Source: an uncultured Lachnospiraceae bacterium | GTDB taxonomy: Bacteria > Bacillota > Clostridia > Lachnospirales > Lachnospiraceae | Assembly: GCA_910588285.1 (NCBI GenBank) | Contig: CAJUQB010000026.1 | Coordinates: forward strand, 1 to 52,507 | Direction: 5' to 3' | Length of the DNA: 52,507 nucleotides | Part shown: piece by piece, positions 15,585-22,486 of the stretch | How the letters are laid out: each line of letters opens with the position of its first letter | How positions within the stretch are numbered: the first letter of the stretch is position 1 | Notes under the pieces: generated by a model | The model's database searches: none | Seen by the model: only the letters and a program-made list of their open reading frames with translations | Told to the model about the DNA's origin: nothing | Position numbers and translations under genes: made by a program

Positions 15585-17228
15585 ATGATTATGACAAAAT
15601 ATATATTTGTGACCGGAGGCGTGGTATCCGGTCTGGGAAAAGGGATAACGGCAGCTTCTCTCGGACGGCTCTTAAAGGCAAGAGGATTGAAGGTGGCGGC
15701 TCAGAAGCTGGATCCATATATTAACGTAGATCCCGGCACCATGAGTCCTTATCAGCATGGTGAAGTGTATGTGACCGAGGATGGGGCTGAAACAGATCTG
15801 GACTTGGGGCATTATGAAAGGTTTATAGATGAGGATTTGAATCAGTATTCCAATCTGACCACAGGAAAAGTCTACTGGAATGTATTGAATAAGGAGCGAA
15901 GAGGGGAATACCTTGGTTCTACAATTCAGGTAATCCCCCATATTACGAATGAAATCAAGGAATTTGTGTATCGTGTGGGGAAAAAGGCCGAGGCGGATGT
16001 GGTGATTACGGAGATAGGCGGAACCATTGGCGATATGGAATCACAGCCTTTTTTAGAGGCAGTGCGTCAGATCTCTCTGGAAGTGGGCAAAGAGAACAGT
16101 CTGTTTATTCATGTGACGCTGGTTCCGTATTTAAGTGGTTCTGAGGAGCATAAATCAAAGCCGACGCAGCACTCGGTGAAAGAACTCTGCGGGATGGGCA
16201 TTCATCCGAATATCATTGTTCTGCGTTCCGATAAGCCGTTAGAGGAAGCTATTTTTCAGAAAATTTCTCTCTTTTGCAATGTAAAACCGGATTGCGTTAT
16301 TGAAAACCGGACATTGGAGAATCTCTATGAAGCGCCTTTGATGCTGGAGAAGTCAGGGTTTTCTTCCGTTGTGTGCAGGGAACTGAATATGAATGCGCCG
16401 GAACCGGATTTGACAGATTGGGAAGAGATGGTAGAACGTATTCGAGAGCGTTCAGAGGAAGTACATATTGCATTGGTTGGAAAATATGTAAAACTTCATG
16501 ACGCATATCTGTCAGTAGCGGAGGCGATGAACCATGCAGGATATGAACGGAATACATTTGTGAAAATTCACTGGATTGATTCGGAAAATATCACGAGAGA
16601 GAATGTAAATGACATGTTAAAAGAAATGAATGGGATCATTATTCCGGGCGGATTTGGAAGCCGTGGTATAGAAGGGATGATTTTATCCGCGAAATATGCC
16701 CGCGAAAACCAGATACCTTACTTTGGAATCTGCCTTGGTATGCAGATTGCAGTCATTGAATTTGCAAGAAATGTATCTGGAATTGCGGATGCACATTCCG
16801 GGGAATTTGATGAGCAGTGCAATCATAAAGTAATCGATTTTATGCCGGGACAGAGCGAGGCGATTGATAAAGGCGGAACGCTGCGTCTTGGCAGCTGCCC
16901 CTGCAGGATTAAGCCGGGTACAAAAATGGAGCAATACTATGGCACAGGGATTATATATGAGCGCCATCGCCATCGCTATGAATTTAATAATAAGTATCGC
17001 AAAGAGCTCACTGATTCCGGGCTTGTGGTCAGCGGTACGTCGCCGGACGACAGTCTGGTGGAAACGGTAGAGCTGTGGGGGCATCCTTTTTTTGTAGGTG
17101 TACAGTTCCATCCGGAATTTAAGAGCCGTCCCAACCAGTCCCATCCGTTGTTTAAAGGATTTATTGGGGCTGCATTAGAGCAGGCGAGGAGCTGCAGCCA
17201 CGCCGACTGTGCAGAATACGCCATGTAG
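15585..17228 (+). CDS. pyrG: CTP synthase
   Basis: 547 residues, the normal length. The N-terminal synthetase domain has GGVVSGLGKGITAASLGRLL and the class I amidotransferase domain has GICLGMQ with catalytic Cys383 and VGVQFHPEF with His509 and Glu511. It converts UTP to CTP using glutamine nitrogen. It follows amt by 49 bases with no visible terminator or new promoter, so it is probably co-transcribed, tying a major glutamine consumer to ammonium uptake. Two ATGs (15585 and 15591) are possible starts. Confidence 0.96.
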   Translation: MIMTKYIFVTGGVVSGLGKGITAASLGRLLKARGLKVAAQKLDPYINVDPGTMSPYQHGEVYVTEDGAETDLDLGHYERFIDEDLNQYSNLTTGKVYWNVLNKERRGEYLGSTIQVIPHITNEIKEFVYRVGKKAEADVVITEIGGTIGDMESQPFLEAVRQISLEVGKENSLFIHVTLVPYLSGSEEHKSKPTQHSVKELCGMGIHPNIIVLRSDKPLEEAIFQKISLFCNVKPDCVIENRTLENLYEAPLMLEKSGFSSVVCRELNMNAPEPDLTDWEEMVERIRERSEEVHIALVGKYVKLHDAYLSVAEAMNHAGYERNTFVKIHWIDSENITRENVNDMLKEMNGIIIPGGFGSRGIEGMILSAKYARENQIPYFGICLGMQIAVIEFARNVSGIADAHSGEFDEQCNHKVIDFMPGQSEAIDKGGTLRLGSCPCRIKPGTKMEQYYGTGIIYERHRHRYEFNNKYRKELTDSGLVVSGTSPDDSLVETVELWGHPFFVGVQFHPEFKSRPNQSHPLFKGFIGAALEQARSCSHADCAEYAM

Positions 17229-17246
17229 CAGGGGGGGAATAAGGTT

Positions 17247-18650
17247 ATGGCTGTTCATGAAGAGTGCGGTGTATTCGGAGTGATGGGTACAAAAAAGGAA
17301 AATGCCCCAGGCATTGTTTATTATGGGCTGTATGCCCTGCAGCACAGAGGACAGGAGAGCTGTGGAATTGTTGTGAATGATGACGGTACATTTTATTCCT
17401 ATAAAGATCTTGGGCTTGTAAGTGAAGTATTTTCTAAAGATACATTCACTCATTTTCCGAAGGGGAATATGGCGTTGGGACATGTAAGATATGGAACAAC
17501 CGGAGGAAATACAAGAAATAACTGCCAGCCCATTGAAGTCAATCACCAGAAAGGAAAGATGGCGCTGGCACACAATGGAAATCTGAGCAATGCATTGGAG
17601 CTTCGCGATAGGCTGGAATTATCGGGAGCAATTTTCCATACAACCAGTGATACGGAAACCATTGCTTATGTGATTACAAGAGAAAGGCTTATGACGCAAA
17701 GCATTGAGGAAGCAGTCAGCAATAGCATGAATTTACTGGAAGGCGCTTATTCGCTGGTGATGATTTCTTCTGCAAAGATGATTGCCGCACGAGATCCGTA
17801 TGGGTTCCGGCCGCTTTGCTATGGAAGGATGGCGGACGGGGCATATGTGGCTGCGTCGGAAAGCTGTGCGCTGTCAGCGGTAGGAGCAGAATTTATCCGT
17901 GATGTGCTGCCGGGAGAGATTCTGGTGTTTACGGAAAACGGTGTGGAATCCAGGAGAGAGCACTGTGAAATACGAAGGAAAAGAACCTGCATTTTTGAAT
18001 ACATCTATTTTGCAAGACCGGATTCTGTTATAGATGGAATATCCGTACATGAATCTCGAGTGAAAGCCGGAGAATTACTGGCAGAGTGTTATCCCACATG
18101 CGCGGATATTGTGGTTGGTGTTCCCGACAGCGGCTTGGATGCAGCATTGGGGTATGCGAAAAAATCCGGAATTCCCTATGGGATCGGACTGATAAAAAAT
18201 AAATATATTGGAAGGACGTTCATCTCTCCAGAACAAAATGAACGTTTGGATAAGGTCAGGATTAAGCTGAGTCCGGTCAGTAAGGTGATAGATGGAAAAA
18301 GAGTGGTACTGGTTGATGATTCCATTGTCAGAGGAACGACCAGCAAACGCATTGTAAAGATTTTGCGTGATGCCGGAGCGAAAGAGATCCATATGAGAAT
18401 TTCTGCTCCTCCATTTTTATATCCCTGTTATTATGGAACGGATATTGATTCTGAAGAAAATCTGATTGCGTGCCACCATAGTATGGACGAGATAGCACGG
18501 ATGATTGGAGTAGATTCATTGGGATATTTGCCGATAGAGAAGCTGAATAAGCTGATAAACAGTGAGGATTATTGCGCCGCCTGCTTTCAGGGGGAATATC
18601 CGACTAAAATTCCGGCAGAACGTTGCAATTGGCGGCCCAAATGGCGGTGA
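17247..18650 (+). CDS. purF: Amidophosphoribosyltransferase
   Basis: 467 residues, catalysing the first committed step of purine synthesis (PRPP plus glutamine to phosphoribosylamine). The N-terminal nucleophile is Cys7 after a six-residue leader (MAVHEECGVFG). The PRPP loop is VVLVDDSIVRGTTSKRI. Cysteines in KRTCIFEY, LYPCYYGTD and DYCAACFQ match the 4Fe-4S ligands of the Bacillus-type enzyme. It starts 18 bases after pyrG and is the last gene of the plus-strand nitrogen group. It is separated from the other purine genes, none of which is in the window. Confidence 0.96.
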   Translation: MAVHEECGVFGVMGTKKENAPGIVYYGLYALQHRGQESCGIVVNDDGTFYSYKDLGLVSEVFSKDTFTHFPKGNMALGHVRYGTTGGNTRNNCQPIEVNHQKGKMALAHNGNLSNALELRDRLELSGAIFHTTSDTETIAYVITRERLMTQSIEEAVSNSMNLLEGAYSLVMISSAKMIAARDPYGFRPLCYGRMADGAYVAASESCALSAVGAEFIRDVLPGEILVFTENGVESRREHCEIRRKRTCIFEYIYFARPDSVIDGISVHESRVKAGELLAECYPTCADIVVGVPDSGLDAALGYAKKSGIPYGIGLIKNKYIGRTFISPEQNERLDKVRIKLSPVSKVIDGKRVVLVDDSIVRGTTSKRIVKILRDAGAKEIHMRISAPPFLYPCYYGTDIDSEENLIACHHSMDEIARMIGVDSLGYLPIEKLNKLINSEDYCAACFQGEYPTKIPAERCNWRPKWR

Positions 18651-18657
18651 TATTTAC

Positions 18658-18686
18658 TTGCCCATCTTGAAATCCTCCGGTATAAT
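18658..18686 (+). promoter_or_regulatory. Promoter for the DUF1801 gene
   Basis: TTGCCC at 18658-18663 and TATAAT at 18681-18686, 17 bases apart, just after purF. Confidence 0.6.
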
Positions 18687-18774
18687 ATATTTGTACAGTA
18701 TGTGATTGTTATGCAAGAGCTTTGGCGATACGGTTGAGGTTATCCTGCAGGAAAGAGACAGTGAGAAAATATCT

Positions 18775-19182
18775 ATGTGGAAATGCCAAAAATGCGGAAG
18801 GGAATTCAAGAAAAAAGAACAGGGCCATTACTGCGGCGAAAAGCCCAAAACGATTGATGCATATATCCAGAGCCAGGATGCGGATAAACAGGCGGATCTT
18901 AAGCAGATCCGCCAGATCCTGCAAAGGGCATTGCCGGAAGCAGAGGAACGTATCTCATGGAGCATGCCGACTTATTGGAATAAGCATAATATTCTTCATT
19001 TTGCCGCTTCAAAGGGGCACATTGGATTGTACCCTGGACCGGAAGCTGTAGAGCATTTTGCAGAAGAGCTCCAGGGCTACAAAACCGAAAAGGGAACGAT
19101 TCGCATTCCTTATGGCAGGATTGACGCCGCGTTGATTGAGCGGATTGCAAGGTGGTGCTGGCAGACCGGAAACCATGCGTAG
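18775..19182 (+). CDS. Zinc-ribbon DUF1801 (YdhG-like) protein
   Basis: 135 residues from the ATG at 18775, which begins MWKCQKCGREF. Residues 4-20 form a small zinc-binding motif (CQKC ... HYC). The rest is a DUF1801/YdhG fold: IDAYIQSQD, LPEAEERISWSMPTYW, HFAASKGHIGLYPGPEAVEHF, GTIRIPYGRID. Some YdhG relatives are described as frataxin-like iron chaperones; that role is not shown here. The frame runs open upstream to 18706, but the homology begins at the zinc ribbon. It has its own promoter and ends 34 bases from the convergent lipoprotein gene. Confidence 0.78.
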   Translation: MWKCQKCGREFKKKEQGHYCGEKPKTIDAYIQSQDADKQADLKQIRQILQRALPEAEERISWSMPTYWNKHNILHFAASKGHIGLYPGPEAVEHFAEELQGYKTEKGTIRIPYGRIDAALIERIARWCWQTGNHA

Positions 19183-19216
19183 CCATAGCTGCTGATGGAA
19201 TGGTGCCGGCAGCGAT

Positions 19217-19930
19217 TCAGTCTGCCGGATCCTCCATCTGCATAGGATCATCTGGGAAAGCAGTTGCAGGTGCAGGCTTCTCCTCCGTATATGTGCGGGG
19301 AAGCTCGCGGCTGTAAAATACCAGCTCCATAAGCCCCTGCTTATCCTCCAGGCGCAGTCGGTAAGACGCATCCACCTGCAGGTTGGGTTCCAGGTTCCAT
19401 ATGCCCCGCAGGGAAAAGACGGTTTTGAAACGTTCATCCTCCGAATGCTCTGCGGCATCCAAAATTGCCGCTTCCAATTCTTCGGCTGACTGGTAGGTAT
19501 TCATATTTACGGTACCACGGTTGATCTCCAGCTCATACAGATCCTGGGAATGATCCTGGTTGTTGAAATACGCCCGAACGTGCTCCAGCTCTGCGAAGCT
19601 TTCCGGGATTCCCTTGTCCGTCAACAGCTGAATCTCCGCCATTGCAATGGTGTCGTCTTCCCCGCACAGCAATCGGTAGGTTGCTGTGGTATCCAGGAAG
19701 GGGAGTGGGTTGCGGCTCTCATAATTGCGCGCCTCCGTTATGACCATATCATCCGCATCCAGGCCATAGTCCTCCAGAAATTTGGAAATATTCTGGTTGT
19801 AGTAACGGCTGAACTGGAAGTCTCCCTTGGATGGGGCATCGCTGTCCGGAGAGTTGTCTCCGCATCCGACACATATCAGCAGACAGAAACAAAGCACAGC
19901 TGTGTACAAAAAAACTTTCATTTTTCTCAT
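19217..19930 (-). CDS. Lipoprotein of unknown function
   Basis: 237 residues. The N-terminus MRKMKVFLYTAVLCFCLLIC is a type II signal peptide with a lipobox (ICVGC) and lipidation cysteine followed by GDNSPDSD. The mature part has several short beta-type segments (LPFLDTTATYRLL, AMAEIQLLTD, LRLEDKQGLMELVFY) and a proline/alanine-rich end. I do not recognise a family. AAAGGAGG lies 6 bases before the ATG at 19930, and a good promoter lies 60 bases upstream. It is expected to be anchored on the outer face of the membrane. Confidence 0.8.
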   Translation of the reverse strand: MRKMKVFLYTAVLCFCLLICVGCGDNSPDSDAPSKGDFQFSRYYNQNISKFLEDYGLDADDMVITEARNYESRNPLPFLDTTATYRLLCGEDDTIAMAEIQLLTDKGIPESFAELEHVRAYFNNQDHSQDLYELEINRGTVNMNTYQSAEELEAAILDAAEHSEDERFKTVFSLRGIWNLEPNLQVDASYRLRLEDKQGLMELVFYSRELPRTYTEEKPAPATAFPDDPMQMEDPAD

Positions 19931-19988
19931 AAGCGCCTCCTTTTTTGTGGAAACAGATGCTGTTATCAAAACGGGAATTCTTACTTTT

Positions 19989-20017
19989 ATAATAGAGCGA
20001 AAAATACAATAAGTCAA
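19989..20017 (-). promoter_or_regulatory. Promoter of the lipoprotein gene
   Basis: On the minus strand TTGACT (20017-20012) and TATTAT (19994-19989) are spaced by 17 bases. Confidence 0.7.
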
Positions 20018-20239
20018 ATATAATATTCAGTTCTTCGGTCACGCCGTTCTGTTTTGCTGTCGCAGCGAAAACAATTTCCATACGCTTGTTGCAGGCGTAG
20101 TCAATCTCTGACAAATATAGTTAAGTTTTTGGCAAATATTACGATATAACTCATAGAAGTAAGTCAAGAATCCCGCTGCAGGCATTCACTTGGCTTGCTG
20201 CCCGCGGGAAAATCAGAAAATATAACAGGAGGATATGCC

Positions 20240-20473
20240 ATGACAGACATGACACAGGTAATGCACTCTATGGAAAACGCGATGAAAATGCAGATGCATG
20301 CGAATTCGGAGCGGAGAGCCAGAGAAGCGGAAGAAGAAAAGAAGGATTTTTTGGAAAAGCTGCGGCAGGCTGCTGCCAGCAAAGCGGACCTCGAAGGGGA
20401 CGCCATGAAGGTCAAGGGAGCGGAGGCAGCCACACAGCGGGACCAGCTGATGGCAATGACGATGCTGGGATGA
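20240..20473 (+). CDS. Small charged alpha-helical protein, unknown
   Basis: 77 residues starting MTDMTQVMHSMENAMKMQMH, with ACAGGAGG 7 bases before the ATG. It is rich in methionine, glutamate, lysine and alanine and is predicted to be almost wholly helical (EEEKKDFLEKLRQAAASKAD). It has no cysteine, membrane span or signal. A clear terminator follows at 20521-20567, so it is a free-standing gene. I do not recognise the family. Confidence 0.7.
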   Translation: MTDMTQVMHSMENAMKMQMHANSERRAREAEEEKKDFLEKLRQAAASKADLEGDAMKVKGAEAATQRDQLMAMTMLG

Positions 20474-20520
20474 AGCGCAATGCCCGTTGCTGGCAGCGGG
20501 GATTTTGACTGCTTCAATCA

Positions 20521-20567
20521 AAGAGCCAATGCATTGTGGGAATTCCGCAAAGCACTGGCTCTTTTTT
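20521..20567 (+). terminator. Intrinsic terminator after the 77-residue protein
   Basis: GAGCCAATGC pairs with GCACTGGCTC (one mismatch) across a 20-base loop, followed by TTTTTT. The reverse strand also ends in TTTG, so it may serve the convergent hemerythrin gene too. Confidence 0.85.
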
Positions 20568-20584
20568 ATGATAATCTGCCGTTT

Positions 20585-21574
20585 CTAGCTGTTTTGGCGA
20601 AAGGCTTCCTCGTTACGATTCAGGTACTTTTTCACCTGGTCCATGGCGTTTTCCGTGATGATCAGAGCCTCGCTCTCCTCGCTGGGGAGCGTGTCGCTTG
20701 TAGTCATGCAAAAGGCAAAATAGCCTTTTCCGGTATCAAACAACAGACTGAACTGGGGGCAGTCCCGGGCAAAGGCCTTCTGAAACTGTTCATAGGTCAG
20801 AAGCTGTCCCTTCATTTCAGCCGGCTCCAGAGACGGAAAATGTCTTTTTATGCGTTCCACAAACTGTATGGCTGTATATTTTGCCGCATTCATCAGCATA
20901 CTGTTTATGGCCTTGGATTTTGATCTTATCACACTGCCCAGGGTGCTTATAATGAGCGGTTCTTCAAAGACCAGAAGGAATTCCCAGCTCTTTTCATCCT
21001 CTGTGATGTAGATCAGGCGCAGATAGATGCCATCCCCAAATTGTTCCCCTCGGTAGCAGTTGTCGATCAACCGCGAGTCCAACTGAAACATCTGGTTCAG
21101 CTGACTGATGATGGTCTGGCCCATGATGGCCTGTTCCTCTTCCGGCAGAAGGTTATCCCACTGCCGTATGGTTTCTCCGCTGACAATTGCCAGATCCTCT
21201 GTCAGTGTATGCCCGATCAGCCATCCTGTACATACGCCGAGGAAATGATGAACGGAATTTTCGGAATAATCGTTTCTCTTTAGTTCCCGTTCCAGAGCGG
21301 GCAGCGTTATATCACGAAAATTACTGTGAATGCGCTTATGCATCTCAAATCCAGGATAATCAATGGAGACCATATAGGTTTCCTCATCCTGAAAATGTTC
21401 GAGGGTGTGGTCCTTAAAATACTTTATGGCCTCCTGACAAATCCACTGGCTTTTTTCTGCCAATTGTCCAAAATTTAAAAGCTTATTGAGAATGCCGAAC
21501 AGCTTTTTATGCTGTCTGTCAATAATGTCCACTCCAATATTGTATTGCTCATTCCATACAATTCGATGTTCCAT
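20585..21574 (-). CDS. Bacteriohemerythrin with extra C-terminal domain
   Basis: 329 residues from the ATG at 21574 (AAGGAAG 8 bases upstream). Residues 1-135 are a hemerythrin domain: VWNEQYNIGVDIIDRQHKKLF with His22, HFQDEE with His60 and Glu64, His79, His83 and the closing HTLTED pair; these match the di-iron ligands of bacteriohemerythrin. Residues about 150-325 form a second alpha/beta domain (LLVFEEPLIISTLGSVI, INSMLMNAAKYTAIQFVERI) that faintly resembles CheX/CheC-type folds, but I cannot assign it. It may bind oxygen or sense it in an anaerobe. It is monocistronic. Confidence 0.82.
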   Translation of the reverse strand: MEHRIVWNEQYNIGVDIIDRQHKKLFGILNKLLNFGQLAEKSQWICQEAIKYFKDHTLEHFQDEETYMVSIDYPGFEMHKRIHSNFRDITLPALERELKRNDYSENSVHHFLGVCTGWLIGHTLTEDLAIVSGETIRQWDNLLPEEEQAIMGQTIISQLNQMFQLDSRLIDNCYRGEQFGDGIYLRLIYITEDEKSWEFLLVFEEPLIISTLGSVIRSKSKAINSMLMNAAKYTAIQFVERIKRHFPSLEPAEMKGQLLTYEQFQKAFARDCPQFSLLFDTGKGYFAFCMTTSDTLPSEESEALIITENAMDQVKKYLNRNEEAFRQNS

Positions 21575-21706
21575 ATAGTCGCTTCCTTTAATAAACACTG
21601 GCTGTTGCATTCATTGCAGAAAAAACGAATTAATTTTTGTGCCAGCACTATATTTTATGAAAGGAAGCTGTGGATTGTGCTTGGAAACATAGGAAAATGT
21701 TGTTTA

Positions 21707-21741
21707 ATCAACACTTTCTCAAAAAGGTGTTGATTTTTTTG
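21707..21741 (+). terminator. Terminator-like hairpin upstream of the TetR gene
   Basis: AATCAACAC (21707-21715) pairs perfectly with GTGTTGATT (21728-21736), followed by a T run to 21741. No plus-strand gene lies upstream for over a kilobase, so it either ends an unseen transcript or acts in the leader of the TetR gene. Confidence 0.65.
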
Positions 21742-21821
21742 TAATATTTGTTAAAATTTAGAGGAACGAATAATTGTAAAATTGTGCAACATTTAAAGGA
21801 CAGCAGATCGGCAGATGGGGA

Positions 21822-22427
21822 GTGTATGAGGGCGTGAGGGACACGGATTTGCGGGTCATTAAGACCCAGGAGAATATCAGGAGCAGCTTTTTGGGCTGTC
21901 TGGTGGAATATGGATTTCTGGATATGACGGTAAAAAATATTACCGAGAAGGCCCGGATCAACCGCTCCACCTTCTATAAGCACTATGCGGATAAATACGA
22001 TCTGCGGGATAAGTATGTTGATGATGTGATTGGTGATTTTGTGGAGCATCTGGATGTGCATTTTATTGCGCTGCCCCGGATCACCATAGAGAATTATTAT
22101 AAGGACCTGCGGATCTGCCTGGAATACTTTATGCGGCGCAGGGAGGAATATCTGATCCTGTGGGAGCATACGCTGGTGGAGCGGAATGTGTTTGAGGAGA
22201 TGATTGACGGCGGCGTCCACAAGCTGGTGGGGGAATTTGAGCAGACATCGGATATCAGCGAGAGGAAACGTCAATACTATAGCCTGTATGCAAGATTATT
22301 CCTGGGAAATATGATGGTCAGCGTCCGCTGGTGGTTCACGGAAGGGCAGCAGGTGGGCGCGGACGAGTTCACAAGAATGATGATCCTGCATATGACGGAT
22401 GGTATTTTTCCGACATTAAAAGCTTAG
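21822..22427 (+). CDS. TetR/AcrR-family transcriptional regulator
   Basis: About 200 residues. The N-terminal helix-turn-helix is VKNITEKARINRSTFYKHYADKYDL, a textbook TetR DNA-binding motif, and the C-terminal part resembles the TetR_C family found in DhaS-like regulators. The start is uncertain: GTG at 21822, or GTG at 21834 with GGGGAG about 11 bases upstream. It stands 59 bases before the penicillin-binding protein gene, but that gene has its own promoter. The ligand is unknown. Confidence 0.85.
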   Translation: MYEGVRDTDLRVIKTQENIRSSFLGCLVEYGFLDMTVKNITEKARINRSTFYKHYADKYDLRDKYVDDVIGDFVEHLDVHFIALPRITIENYYKDLRICLEYFMRRREEYLILWEHTLVERNVFEEMIDGGVHKLVGEFEQTSDISERKRQYYSLYARLFLGNMMVSVRWWFTEGQQVGADEFTRMMILHMTDGIFPTLKA

Positions 22428-22464
22428 AAATGTAAAAAGCTGTAAAAGAATTTAATAGTGCATT

Positions 22465-22473
22465 TGATATAAT
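22465..22473 (+). promoter_or_regulatory. Extended -10 promoter of the PBP gene
   Basis: TGATATAAT gives a TGn extension plus a consensus -10. No good -35 is present at the expected distance. Confidence 0.5.
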
Positions 22474-22486
22474 ACGAGGACAGCAT

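Noticed and set aside
21600..21680. Possible sigma-54 promoter (TGGCAC on the minus strand) before the hemerythrin gene
   Set aside because: The downstream TTGCA half is not present at the required spacing.
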